Below, in pieces: positions 11,625 to 21,904 of a DNA stretch of 64,000 nucleotides. How positions within the stretch are numbered: position 1 is the stretch's first letter; each line of letters opens with the position of its first letter. Made by a program: the position numbers and the translations under genes. The DNA is taken from the NCBI GenBank assembly GCA_018136815.1, contig CM030933.1, forward strand, positions 6,487,137 to 6,551,136, in the 5' to 3' direction. The notes beneath the pieces were generated by a model. The model saw only the letters and a program-made list of their open reading frames with translations. It did not search any database and was not told the origin of the DNA. This stretch comes from Isochrysis galbana. Lineage: Eukaryota; Haptophyta; Isochrysidales; Isochrysidaceae.

Positions 11625-12791
11625 ATGGGCGCCAAGCCGAGGCCGGGCGCCGTGAAGCCGCCGGGCGTGGCGCGGGGCAAGGGTGGCGTTTCCGCCTCGC
11701 CCATCATCTATGCCGCCGCCGCAGCAGTCGCCGCCTCTGCCGCCCTCGTCTACTTTGTCTTCTTCTCGAGCAAGATTGGTACACTGCATGCTGACAACGC
11801 GGAGGTCCTCAAGGCAGTCTTCTTCTCGGGCGAGCCGTGGCTGGTCGAGTGCGGGCGTTCGGGATCGCCCGTGCTCTATCAGGCTGAGTCCTCGCTCCCC
11901 AAGGGCACTCGCGCTGCCATACTCGATTGTGACGCAACGTTGCCCTCGGGCAAGACAACGCTCGAGCGCTTCAAGATCTCGCCCAACAAGCGTGGGCCGA
12001 CCATCCTAATGTTCGCGAATGCGGATCGACCTGTGGTCGCGCCCACTGTCGCCGTGCGCAGCGGCTCAGACCTCGCCAAATGGGCAACCCGCCTGTCAAA
12101 GTCGCGCACCGTCACGATCTCAAGCCCATCTGAGTTTGAGCAGCACTGCACCCGCCGCAAGTGGTGCGCGCTGGTGCTGTCTGCAGGCGCGCGGACCCCG
12201 TCCAGCGAGTCGACGGCCATTACTACCCTCGCCAAGGCGCATCGCGCGGTGCGCATCGTCGTCCTCGACACTTCTAAGATGACCGTTTCAGAGGAGATCC
12301 TAGGGCTGGCTGGCGGCTTGCCTGAGCCATCAGTAGTGCAGTCAACGTTCGTCTTGGTCAAGCAAGTTGATGCGACAGAAGGTGGTGGGGGGCAGACGGG
12401 GGAAAAGCGCTTTGCAGCCAAATTCATCGAAGAGGGTGTTGCAGGTGCTTCTAATGCGCTCACTTCTGCTCTGGAAGGGGGGCAGTTGCCCTCTGGTTTC
12501 CAAATGCTTGAGGCCAAGCCAGCCGTGGAAATGAAGAGCATCCCGCAACCCTCTCCCCGAGCGGAGGCTGAGAACACGGAAAGTGGCACGAGGACACTCA
12601 CTGACGAGGAGTTGAAGACACTCCGTGCCGAACGCGCTCGCTTAGAGGAAGAAAGGCTCGAGCAGCGTCGCGCGCAGATGGAGGCGGAGGAAGCTGCCGC
12701 CGGCAACATTGTTGAAGAGCTTCTGGAAGATGACGAGGATGATTCTGGGATGGAAGCGGAGGAGGAGGTCGAGGTAGAGGAGATTGAGTAG
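11625..12791 (+). CDS. Single-span membrane protein with thioredoxin-like lumenal part and acidic coiled-coil tail
   Basis: I do not recognise a named orthologue. The ATG at 11625 is chosen because the frame upstream of it is an Arg/Gly-rich purine tract and the next residues make sense. About 388 residues: a basic N-terminus, one membrane span near residues 27-46 (IIYAAAAAVAASAALVYFVF), then two segments that look like degenerate thioredoxin folds (EPWLVECGRS..., RAAILDCDATLPSG, GPTILMFAN; then KWCALVLSAGARTP). No CxxC pair is visible, so a redox role is doubtful. A charged coiled coil follows (EELKTLRAERARLEEERLEQ), and the protein ends in an acidic run (DDEDDSGMEAEEEVEVEEIE). The layout recalls endoplasmic-reticulum DnaJ/thioredoxin-type proteins, but no J domain is present. 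Confidence 0.7.
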   Translation: MGAKPRPGAVKPPGVARGKGGVSASPIIYAAAAAVAASAALVYFVFFSSKIGTLHADNAEVLKAVFFSGEPWLVECGRSGSPVLYQAESSLPKGTRAAILDCDATLPSGKTTLERFKISPNKRGPTILMFANADRPVVAPTVAVRSGSDLAKWATRLSKSRTVTISSPSEFEQHCTRRKWCALVLSAGARTPSSESTAITTLAKAHRAVRIVVLDTSKMTVSEEILGLAGGLPEPSVVQSTFVLVKQVDATEGGGGQTGEKRFAAKFIEEGVAGASNALTSALEGGQLPSGFQMLEAKPAVEMKSIPQPSPRAEAENTESGTRTLTDEELKTLRAERARLEEERLEQRRAQMEAEEAAAGNIVEELLEDDEDDSGMEAEEEVEVEEIE

Positions 12792-13469
12792 TGATCGCGT
12801 CGGCTTGGGAAGGCAGTCGTATTGTGCCTTAATGGAACTCGCTGCTGACGCTGCATTGAGTGGCTGGGCGAAGCAATCCAAGCTCTTCCTGTGCTGCAGT
12901 TGTTGCTCTCCTCCTCCCTACAGTATGTGTTTCATCTCGAATCTCGCATTGTCCTGCAATAGAAGTCGCAGCTGATTCTGAACATTAGAGTGGCTGGGTG
13001 ATGCAATCCGAGCTCCTCCTGTGCTGCCGGTGTTGCTCTCCTTCTCCCTACCATGTGCGTTGCATCTTGAATCTAGCTTTGGCTGAGAGCAGTGCATGCA
13101 TTACATCTGGGTTAGCTAGTGGCTAGTGGCACAGGGCTTCGCCGCAATGTTGCGAACCATTTTTATACTTGGTGGCGATGGAGCGCGCCGACCCGTCTCT
13201 TCCCTCCTCAGGACCCCCCGCCGAGAGAAGCTCCCCAGCTCACCTGGAGCAGTCGAAGCGAACGCGTCCGCCAGCAAAGCTGCCGGCAGCAAATGAGAAG
13301 GTGCAACCTGAGTTCCAGTTTTTTTTCACCCTCGGCCCCCCTCCCCGCTTTGGCATAAAATTGTAGAAGCATCCACATTTTGGAGAGTAGACCGGCGACT
13401 CGCCGCCCCTCATTTGAGGGACTTCTCCTTGGAAAGCTCACTCTAGCCTCCTCTGTGCCCCCTAATGAG
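12792..13469. other. Intergenic, contains a duplicated 100-bp segment
   Basis: The sequence around 12855-12970 (GAGTGGCTGGGCGAAGCAATCC... GTTGCTCTCCTCCTCCCTAC) is repeated in diverged form at 12990-13085 (GAGTGGCTGGGTGATGCAATCC... TTGCTCTCCTTCTCCCTAC). It follows the stop codon of the preceding gene by about 65 bp, so it may be a duplicated 3' UTR. I see no gene in the rest. Confidence 0.45.
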
Positions 13470-13820
13470 CTATGAGCTGCTCCTCCAGGAGCCTCAAGGG
13501 ATCGCCAGTGGGCAGCTGGGAGGCCTTGTTGCAGGCGCGCCATCGCGCGTGCCGCAGTAGAGGGGAGAGAGCGCGCGGAGATGGGGGTGGGCGTGAGCGA
13601 GAGCTCGAGAGCTCCGCCCATCGAAAAATAGGCAAGTCCCGCGCTTGTTTACTGTTTACAGGAGCTAAGTCGGAACCGAGGCCGCCGCCTACCCGGTAGA
13701 CGCAGGAGGGCACGAAGGGGAATGATCACCGCCCGCCGGGGGGGTGGGTGGGGCAGGCCACCGGACCATATCTAAGCCCTTCACCCCTACCCCCCTAGTA
13801 GTGCACGGGGAGAGTCTGTC
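13470..13820 (-). mobile_element. Fragment of hairpin-ended retroposon, minus orientation
   Basis: It matches in reverse the middle part of the element at 24383-25135, including the block reading AAGTCCCGC...CTTGTTTAC...CAGGAG and GGACCATATCTAAGCCCTTC, then the CCCCCTAGTAGTGCAC block. The AACTTAGTT end typical of this family is absent, so the copy is incomplete. Confidence 0.55.
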
Positions 13821-13875
13821 GCATTCGCGATCGACTCTCTCACCTTGTGCCTTTTCGCGCTCGGTTGCGTTCCGG

Positions 13876-14290
13876 TTTTACTCGTTACTGACAAATTGGG
13901 CTGGCCCATAGATAGGGCTTGAGGGCAATGAGGAGGGAGGCATGCCGGCGGCAGGCGCGGCGGAGGAGACGACTTCAGAGGTGCTGACGGGCTGAGGCCC
14001 GTCAGCAGAGGAAGGCGGGCAGGCGGGCTTGAGCGAGGGCGAGGACGGCGGCGAGAACGACATCGAGCGAGTGGCGAGAGGCGAGGGTGAGTGAGAGGAG
14101 GGCTGTGATGGCAGGGGCTGGCGAGGCGAGGCGAGGTTGTAGGGTATGAGTGTTACGAGAGCGAGAGCGACGAGAGCGAGAGCGACGACGGATGACGACT
14201 GACGACAGGACGACAGACAAAGACACCCAGGAAAACACCCCGACTTAGGCGGCTTGCCTTCATTTGGTCTCCTTTCCCTCAGGATCGCAA
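13876..14290 (-). mobile_element. Retroelement-like leader and Ser/Pro frame, copy D (inverted)
   Basis: It is the reverse complement of about 5941-6330, with the start MSFSPPSSPSLKPACPPS on the minus strand and the same upstream repeat of CGCTCTCGCTCTCGT. The right edge carries TTGCCTTCATTTGGTCTCC, which also occurs reversed near 25690. The copy is truncated relative to copy A. Confidence 0.55.
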
Positions 14291-15320
14291 ACCGCGCACT
14301 AATCTGACAACCTTCCGCGTGCGGGGGGTAGGGGGGGAAATCAACAACTTCCTGGGAGCGCTGCACGAGTTGGGGAGGAGGGCTGCACGAGCGGGCGGCA
14401 TTCCCCAGAAAGTTGTTTGTTTCCCCCCCTCCCCCCTCACGCGGAAAGTTGTCAGATTTGGCCCTTGCAAACCGCGCATCTCCCATCACAAACCGCGCAC
14501 TAATCTGACAACCTTCCGCGTACAGGGGTAGGGGGGGGGGGGGGCATCAACAACTTCCTGGGAGCGTTGCACGAGTTGGGGAGGAGGGCTGCACGAGCGG
14601 GCGGCGTTCCCCAGAAAGTAGTTTGTTCTCCCCCCTCCCCCCTCAGGATCTCCCGTCCCCCATGCCCCACCCAACCCACCCCCCACCGTCCGCACCAACT
14701 TCTCGCCCCCATCACAAACCGCGCACTAATCTGACAACCTTCCGCGTGCAGGGGTAGGGGGGGAAATCAACAACTTCCTGGGAGCGCTGCACGAGTTGGG
14801 GAGGAGGGCTGCACGAGCGGGCGGCATTCCCCAGAAAGTTGTTTGTTCCCCCCCTACCCCCTCACGCGGAAAGTTGTCAGATTTGGCCCCCTCGCAAACC
14901 GCGCATCTCCCATCACAAACCGCGCACTAATCTGACAACCTTCCGCGTGCGGGGGTAGGGGGGGAAATCAACAACTTCCTGGGAGCGCTGCACGAGTTGG
15001 GGAGGAGGGCTGCACGAGCGGGCGGCATTCCCCAGAAAGTTGTTTGTTTCCCCCCCTCCCCCCTCACGCGGAAAGTTGTCAGATTTGGCCCTTGCAAACC
15101 GCGCATCTCCCATCGCAAACCGCGCACTAATCTGACAACCTTCCGCGTGCGGGGGGTAGGGGGGGAAATCAACAACTTCCTGGGAGCGCTGCACGAGTTG
15201 GGGAGGAGGGCTGCACGAGCGGGCGGCATTCCCCAGAAAGTTGTTTGTTTCCCCCCCTCCCCCCTCACGCGGAAAGTTGTCAGATTTGGCCCTTGCAAAC
15301 CGCGCATCTCCCATCACAAA
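14290..15320. repeat. Tandem array of five terminal-inverted-repeat units (about 200 bp each)
   Basis: Left ends AATCTGACAACCTTCCGCGT start at 14301, 14502, 14728, 14929 and 15129, a spacing of 201, 226, 201 and 200 bp. Four units end in the near-exact reverse complement (CACGCGGAAAGTTGTCAGAT, near 14439, 14862, 15064, 15266). The second unit has lost this end and instead runs into unrelated sequence near 14645-14710. Each unit thus looks like a small non-autonomous DNA transposon (MITE). They are separated by 'GCAAACCGCGCA' spacers. A lone diverged copy is at 39926-40078. Confidence 0.8.
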
Positions 15321-15375
15321 CCCCCCTCGCTCGTCAGATATTTTTTGGGCCGGGCGTGCGAAGAGAGAGAGAGGC

Positions 15376-16426
15376 ATGCCGCTCCCACTGGTGACCGTCG
15401 TCCCATGGGTCGGCTATGAGAGCTACGAGCGGCTCGTGCCCAACGGTCGCGTCAACGGCAAGGACACGGGGCACAAGGTCAACAACCCGACGCACGCCGC
15501 CTTCCGATTCGCCTTCCGCGACGAAGGCAGGGCGTGGACCACCTCTCTCTGCCTCGCGGACACGGACAGCGACGGGCAGAGCAACGGGATGGAGCTGGGG
15601 GACCCCTGCTGCGTGTGGAGCGTCGGTGTGGACGAGGGCGAGCTGCTCGACTTCTCTACCGACGACATCTCGCTCGCGGGGGACGAGTCGTCGAGGACCT
15701 CGAGGAGCATGCCTGTCTGCGCGCCGCCGCCGCTCGCGGTGGGTACGACCCCTCCCTCGCCCCCTTCCTCCCCCGTGTCCTCGCCCCCTATCTCCGCGCC
15801 CTCGCCCCCTTCCTCCCCCGCGTCCTCGCCCCCTTCCTCCGCGTCCCCGCCCCCCCTGCCGCTGCTCGCCCACGGTGTGCTCATGTCCGTCGCGTGGGGC
15901 GTGCTCCTCCCCTCGGGCGCCTTTTTCTCGCTCGCTTGGCGCTCCCGGCTCACCGGCGGCCGCTGGCTCCGTGTGCATCGCGTGGTGCAGGTGTGTTTCT
16001 CCCTCCTCGCCCCCCCCCCCCATCGGCCCTCCCTCCCACGAAACAAGGCACCCCCCCCCCCCGCTCTCGCAGGGAAGCGGCCTTGCGGTGGCCGCCGCCG
16101 GCGTCGCGCTCGCCGTCGCGTCGGTGCCCCGAGGGCGCCACTTCTCGCACCCCCATCACACGCTCGGGATCGTCGCCTTCGCCCTCGCCCTGCTGCAGCC
16201 GCTCAACGCGCTCGTGCGCGGCACGCCCGGCGCCCGCACCGCACGCCGCGCCGTGTGGCGGGTCACGCACAAGGGGACGGGCTACGCCGTGCTCGGCGTG
16301 GGCGTCTACCAGGCCCTCTCGGGGCGCGCCCTCATGCCGAGCCAAGGCGACGCCGTTCTCGTCGCGTACGGGGTGCTCCTGGGCCTCTCCTTGGGGGTGC
16401 TCGCGGGGGGGCTCATGGTAGGGTGA
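15376..16426 (+). CDS. Temptin-like domain fused to cytochrome b561 membrane domain (2 exons)
   Basis: The exons are 15376-15990 and 16073-16426, with an 82-bp C-rich GT-AG intron and no phase shift; the product is about 322 residues. The N-terminal part looks like a temptin Cys domain: YESYERLVPNG, then LCLADTDSDGQSNGMELGDP with CCVW (a calcium-loop-like DxDxDG stretch). A Ser/Pro-rich linker follows (residues about 128-160). The C-terminal part has four or five membrane spans with histidines placed as haem ligands: AHGVLMSVAWG, RVHRVVQ, HPHHTLGIV and VTHKGTGYAVLG, typical of cytochrome b561/DOMON-type ferric or ascorbate reductases. The frame begins only about 55 bp after the repeat array and has a weak, very short signal peptide, so the true first exon may lie further upstream or be lost. 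Confidence 0.78.
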
Positions 16427-17192
16427 GAGTCCCCACGGGAGGGGATTTCTTTTATACCGACGCATCGCGTATTTGGAAACGAGGGGTACCAAATGAAGGC
16501 AAACGACCTTCTCGCCCCACGACTTTCTCACATAACTCGACTGAAATCAAACCCAAACACTCCGGCCAAACGACGACGGACGACGATCAGAAGGCGATCT
16601 GTCGGCGATCCCGTGGAGAACGGATCACCGTGGGGGGGGGGGGGCGGACCACCGGACCATATCTAAGCCCTTCATTCACCCCTATCCCCCTAGTAGTGCA
16701 CAGGGGGAGTCGCCTGATGGCGGGGGGGGGAAAGGGCCGGGGGCCGGGGGAGTGGGGGTGTAGAAAGTTTTGCTGCGTGTGTAGAAAGCAGAGGGGCCAC
16801 GGCCGCGTGTGCGGTGAGACTATTAAGAATTATTATTATGTTATTGATTATTGTAAACGGGCATTTGGACATTTGATGGCTCAGCTTCATTCCGTCCCAT
16901 ATTCGACGGATCGCGACCTGCGCCCGGTGGGGAGGGGGAGGCAGGGAACGACGGCACCTCTCCATTCACCCCTATTGCATAAAAATGGGTTGAGGATGCT
17001 ACAACAAAGTTGCTCTAATGTATTCTAGCACATGCTAATTCGAACTCGACAACGATTTTTGTTACCTCAACCTGTATATAAATGAAATGCAACATTGTGT
17101 GGTCTGCTCTCGCAGAAAAAAAGTATAGCTGTGGTAGATGTCACGCAATCTAACCTTTGCGCCGTGGTCGATGGAGAGGTATATCTTGTCGC
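16427..17192. other. 3' region and mobile-element remnants
   Basis: Right after the stop, GAGTCCCCACGGGAGGGGA (16430) also occurs near 25656. The segment 16495-16613 is the reverse complement of 5867-5950. The segment 16645-16850 carries GGACCATATCTAAGCCCTTC, CCCCCTAGTAGTGCAC and ...GTGAGACTATTAAGAATT, all blocks of the hairpin-ended retroposon family. No gene is seen. Confidence 0.45.
16645..16850 (-). mobile_element. Fragment of hairpin-ended retroposon (5'-type end)
   Basis: It corresponds, in reverse, to the first 180 bp or so of the element at 24383-25135: AATAGTCTCACCGCGCACGC, the TTTCTACA run and the block with GTGCACTACTAGGGGG. The AT-rich tail (TTATTATTATGTTATTGATT) is where the intact element begins with TAATA. 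Confidence 0.5.
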
Positions 17193-20144
17193 TTATCCCG
17201 TGAACAGTAGCACGGTACCGTCTGCTCCTGCAGAGAAAAGCCAAGGCTGTGTGGGATGCCACGCGACGTCCATCACGCCGAGGTGAGATGAGATCGTGTG
17301 CCCCTTCAGGATTTTGAGCGGCACAATGAGTGCGTTGGTCAGGAGATCGGAATAAACCCGTCCATGATAGATATGGATGGTTGCATCATCAGAGCTCGAG
17401 GCGAACAAAGGCAGGCACGGGTGGAAGCAAACAGCGCGAATTGCGAGAGAATGAGAGTGCAGAGTCTTGTAGGGCGAGGCTGACAGGTCCAAGTCAAACC
17501 AGGAAAGCTTCTTATCATATGAACCCAATATAAGGTTATCACCCCCCGGGTGCACGTGCATGGACGAAATCCACTTCATGGACGGGTTGAGCTTCTTGTG
17601 GAGTTCCTGCGTATGCGAGAAGGGAGGACGAAATGGTCAGAGTCGCCGAGCAATCAAGAGGAGGTCTTATAGCGCATGAAGGACAAGGCATCTAAGAGCT
17701 GTGCAAGCAAGTGATGTAGTATTTGTCTCTCCCAAGTCAAAAGGATGGTCCACACTTTTGCGCCGCCCCTTACGGGACGAACGCTTCGGCTGAGAGAGGT
17801 GAAATAAAGTTTTGATTCATCATCGAGACGTGTGTGGCTCATGGCATAGCCATGGGAGCTGGAACATCGCAGGGACGCAGGCATATTGATTTCGGAGACG
17901 TCGCCATCGGGAGGCATCGTCACCTGCGACGCAAGGTCGTAAATGCGCACGTGTCTTTGCGTAGCCACCACGAGCCATGGCTTCTTCGGATGGAAGGCTA
18001 CCGCCTCAACGCGTCCCGTGGACTTGGAGAATGGTGATCCAGACTTGTGCTTGGAGATTTGATGAAGTAGCACAGCGCGCGACGCTCCCTCGGGTGCCAC
18101 GGACGCGAGGTAGTCGCCCTTGTGATGCCAACAGACGGATGATGCAGACTTAACGTGAGTCACTTCCCAATATACTCCAGCCTCTCGCAATGCACCATCA
18201 GGTCGGGCCCACGGGATGCCGCTCTCCGATGCGTCTGAATCCTCGCCATTGGCTTGTCTTGCGTTGTCAAGCAGCTCAGTGGCCCGTTGGACAGCGGGCA
18301 GGGGCAAGCGCAGCGGACACAACAAGACCATCTTGGCGCCCACAATTGCAGCGGCCATGGCGACGTCGCTGCTGGGGCACCATCGGACGCTCCGAACGTC
18401 CCCGCCAAGCTTTATGGTGCGCTCGCAGCGGCCAGAAGAGACTTCCCACAGTTTCATGGTACCTGAGACGTGCAACAAGCCAAGGTACGTTGCATATGAA
18501 TGGATGGGGGTGCGGGGAGGTCCGGCATGAATGCGCTGGACAGCCGTTGAGAATCAGAATTGCAGAATTCAGGATGATGTTTGGTTTCAGTGCCACGGGG
18601 GCTCAAATAGAACGCAACGATCATGACTCGTCATCTTCTCGTTTCGTGCTAGCGTTGGGTGAATGCAGGGCGGGTAGGATGACGTGTGGCTTACCGTCGC
18701 CAGAAGCACTAAGGAGCCACTCCCCAGATGGTGAAACCGAGACGGAATACACACGACCGCTGTGTCCAATGAATCGGGCCGAGAGCCGCTCAGGGAATGG
18801 TCGCAGCTCCGCGGGTGAGGGCAACTTGGGGATCAGGGAATCCGGGTCGATGTCGAGCTTTGTCTTGGCCTCGCGTGGGCAGAGGTAGAGATCCAAACAT
18901 CGTTCGAATCGCTCTCTGATCAGCGGCTGGTACTGCGGGACCTTGCGCAGAGACGTGTACGCCTTTGGGATGAAGTTTATCGGTCGGTCCGATGGGTCCA
19001 TCTTCTCCCAAGCCTCGCGTTCTTCCGGAGTGAAAAGGTACTCCTTGGGTGGATTGTATGACTCGGCGTTGCCAGGAAGAGCCATCTTGGGGGCAGGAAG
19101 CCGTTTATGGTGCTTGACCTCGTCCGACGGTTCATCCCAGATCAAGTACTGGTAGTCTGGGCGCTCTTTCGCGTCCTGGAGGCGGCGATTCGCCACAGAT
19201 TTCTGGTACTGCTCGGAGCGCATGGCCATCACGAGGCGCATCACCTTCTTTGCCTCATCCTTAGAAGGTAGAAAGGGAGCCTTCCGTGGCGGGGCATTCG
19301 AAAGGGGGTGGATCTTGCCATCCGGGAAGTCGAAGGGCACCGTCTCCGGATACGGGTCGAAGTTGGCGCCCGGGTACTTTCTTCTTTGGAGCCGCTTGAT
19401 AAGCGCGACATCCTCCTTTGAAAGCACTACGTCTACGCCATGCAGAGCGTCGTGAATTGTCCGCGATGCATTGGGGTCGTCGAAGCGTTTGATGAGCGCA
19501 TCGAGCTCATCCTGTCGCGCAGAGCGCATTATCTTCTTGCCCTCGAGATCGTAGCCAACGTGATCAAACTCGTCATACCATTCGAGCGGCACGTTGCCAA
19601 TCGTGTTGATGGGCATCTCATCCTCTGAGTCGGACTCCGGCTCGTGTGACTCACCATTGGTGCTCGCGTCAATCCCCGACAACGCTGTCGCGCTCGCCCG
19701 TACCTCTTCATCATCGTCCTCGTCACCAACTTCCGCAACCTCGTCTTCCTCAGCCACTTCAAGCTGGTCGTCGTCATCGCTCTCGACGTCGGCATCGTCA
19801 CTGCTGTCGACCTGGTCCTCCTCATCCTCCAGCTCTTCTCCCTCCAGCTCCTCCTCGGCTTCCTCCTCCTCTTCCTCGCCTTCCTCCTCCTCACCCTCCT
19901 CCTCCTCGGCAGCCTCCTCGCCTTCTTCCTCCTCGCCCTCCTCCTCCTCCTCACCCTCCTCCTCCTCCTCACCCTCCTCCTCCTCCTCACCCTCCTCCCC
20001 CTCCTTGCCCTCCTCGCTCTGCTCGTATGCCTCCTCGTCTGCCTCCGCCTCCTCTTGCTTGCGCTCCTCCTCGGCCTCCTCCTGTCGTGCTGCGCGGCGC
20101 TCGGGCGGCTCGACCGTGGTGCCGCGCCTGGTTGTCACGGGCAT
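17193..20144 (-). CDS. BOP1: Ribosome biogenesis protein BOP1 (3 exons)
   Basis: BOP1 (yeast Erb1) is a nucleolar scaffold of the PeBoW complex, needed for 27S/32S pre-rRNA processing and the 60S subunit. In coding order the exons are 20144-18695, 18464-17923 and 17606-17193, with GT-AG introns of 230 and 316 bp, giving about 801 residues (human: 746). The N-terminus holds a very long acidic run of Glu with Gly/Ala (about residues 30-150). Next is the BOP1 N-terminal domain: [24 protein letters not shown], then [13 protein letters not shown]. The C-terminal WD domain follows: [20 protein letters not shown], spliced into [28 protein letters not shown]; and [20 protein letters not shown] with [10 protein letters not shown]. 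It ends in [14 protein letters not shown]. It is divergent from the DUF1475 gene 418 bp away. Confidence 0.92.
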
Positions 20145-20561
20145 CGGCCGAGACGAACTCAGACCGCAGAGGGAGCGAAGGGGGGGAAGATGGGAGACAA
20201 GAGGGAGGGAGGGAGGGCGCGGGACGCTCGCGCGGGGGAGCGAGGGCGGCGAGAGTCCCCGTCGACGCGGACGGGGGCGAGGGGGGGGGGGGGAGGGGGG
20301 GGGGGCTCTTTAACCTTTCTACCAGGCGAGCCGGGCGAGGAGCCGAGCGAGCGCCCGGCGCCGCGGCAGGGCCGCTCGAGACGCCGGAGACTCACGCAAG
20401 CCTCCTGCCTTTTCCGTGAGGGGGAGGAGAGAGAGCTGCTGTCGTCTAGCTCGAGCGTTCGCACCGCTCGCGAGCTCTTGCCTGCGGCGCCAACGGCGAA
20501 CGGCTAAAAGACGCCCAGCACCCTGAACTCTGCAGATCGCCTCCTCGGCGAGCCGGCGCAG
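20145..20561. promoter_or_regulatory. Divergent intergenic region, BOP1 / DUF1475 gene
   Basis: The plus strand is G- and purine-rich from 20160 to 20310, so the BOP1 coding strand has a pyrimidine-rich block just before its ATG. A G run at 20281-20304 is interrupted by only one A. A shared control region is likely from the head-to-head layout; no named site is recognisable. Confidence 0.4.
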
Positions 20562-20948
20562 ATGCGAAAGATCCCGCAGCAGATGACACCTGTTGGCCTG
20601 CTCGCCACCATTCTCTTCTTCGGTACCCTCGGCATTGGCTGCTTCCTGTTCCTCTCGCTCACGCTCATGCACCAGCCGCTCTTCCCGTTCCAGATGGACA
20701 ACCTCAAATGGGCCAAGGCATGGCTTATCATGACGGTCGTTGACTACTACGGGGCCGCTGTTCCGCTTTGTGCGATCGTGCTTGCCTCCGAAAACAGCAG
20801 AATTGTCGCTGGCGCGTGGATTGTCGCCATTCTTTTGCTAGGCTCACCGTTTGCATGCGCGTGGATGATCTGGCGACTCTTCCTCCATCAGACTCTACGG
20901 ATGCACGACGGTGAGACGTTGGTATTAGCGGAGCTTGCTGCCGATTGA
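20562..20948 (+). CDS. Small integral membrane protein, DUF1475 family
   Basis: 128 residues with about three or four membrane spans: LLATILFFGTLGIGCFLFLSL, then a lumenal loop PLFPFQMDN, AWLIMTVVDYYGAAVPLCAI, and WIVAILLLGSPFACAWMIW. The pattern of the loop followed by 'W-x-x-T-x-x-D-x-Y' and then 'W-I-V-x-x-x-x-x-G-S' fits the plant and algal DUF1475 family, whose function is unknown. The length is also typical. The ATG sits 3 bp after a CAG, with no evidence for an upstream exon. Confidence 0.72.
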   Translation: MRKIPQQMTPVGLLATILFFGTLGIGCFLFLSLTLMHQPLFPFQMDNLKWAKAWLIMTVVDYYGAAVPLCAIVLASENSRIVAGAWIVAILLLGSPFACAWMIWRLFLHQTLRMHDGETLVLAELAAD

Positions 20949-21904
20949 TGCTTCCCAGCGTCTCCCCTTCCACGTTCGTGACGCGCACATCATCGGGTAT
21001 ACAGCAGCAAGATATTTAGTGCTGGTGATAGGAGGGGGAGCTCGCTCATCTCTCGTGACAATTGAGCACAATGCTCTACCCATGTGCCATGAAGGCCACT
21101 GCATCCATTTGCGAGATTCTAGATCTTCTAGATGGTGCGGATGCTCCTTCCCCTACCAATCCAGGAATTCTCAGAAAAAGGAGACAGGCTTTTGTTTCTT
21201 GAAGGGAGGTGCACGTCTTTTTGGCTCGCCCGCATGGGCACCAACATGTGTGATCGACGGGTAGGGACAGAGTAGGATTTTGGATCTTTTTTCGAAATTT
21301 GGGCTCATTTTCCGAGCGTGTATTTCGTTCGCAATTTCGCGAAATTTGGGCCACAGTAAGGGAGAATAGACAGAGGGAGAATACCCGAGGCCGGAGGGGG
21401 AATATATACGGGAGGCCGGAGGGGGAACACATACCGGGGGCCGGAGGGGGGGAAATCTGCTGAAGATTCTGGCCACTACCAGCCTACTGCTAGCTCGGGG
21501 GGGCCCATCGCACTCACGGTGCTGACTCGCCTCATCGCCTATACCCCAAACCCAAACTCTCACTCCCTTTACGCTACCCCCTTCATTCCATTTTCTTCGG
21601 TGTCGGGGGGTGGGCCCGCGTGCACTACGTCGGTCGGGCCAGGCCTAATAAGTTATAAGTTATTTATTTAATAAGGGTGTCGCATCCAGAGTATTTTATA
21701 TACTCTAGGCGGATGCGGTGCTTCTATCAATGTGTAGTGTGTGAAAAAATTGAGTGAGTTTTGTTTTCGCCAATGAGTTGTCTCGAAGCCTCGCCGCATT
21801 GCACGCCGAATTTGTTCGTTTGTCCTTATTTGTTTCATTGGTTTGTTGGTGCGATGTTGCGTTAGTTTTCGAACGAAGTTTTCTTGTTGGTGAGTGAGTG
21901 ATGT
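20949..21904. other. Intergenic, with dispersed-repeat copy and short tandem GGCCGGAGGGGG
   Basis: The 13-bp unit GGCCGGAGGGGGA, with variants, is repeated at about 21391, 21415 and 21440 with AATATAYAC-like spacers. From 21458 to 21645 is copy 2 of the GAAGATTCTGGGC repeat family. TGTCGCATCC occurs at 21675, 236 bp before the related box at 21912. No gene is recognised. Confidence 0.4.
21458..21645 (+). repeat. Dispersed repeat 'GAAGATTCTGGGC' family, copy 2
   Basis: The shared blocks are CTGAAGATTCTGG, ACCCCCTTCATTCC, TTTTCTTCGGTGTCGGGG and a following GTGCACTAC, matching 4553-4780 in order and spacing. Confidence 0.5.

Noticed and set aside
11879-12856. 325-codon minus-strand frame opposite the thioredoxin-like gene
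   Set aside because: Ser/Arg-rich antisense frame with no domain; the plus strand has a coherent membrane protein with a good start.
14290-15320. CRISPR-like array of regularly spaced repeats
   Set aside because: The repeat unit is about 200 bp with internal inverted ends, there are no unique spacers, and the setting is a eukaryotic nuclear genome.
19594-20313. Ser-rich and Pro-rich plus-strand frames opposite BOP1
   Set aside because: They are the complement of the Glu-rich BOP1 tract and end in low-complexity sequence.
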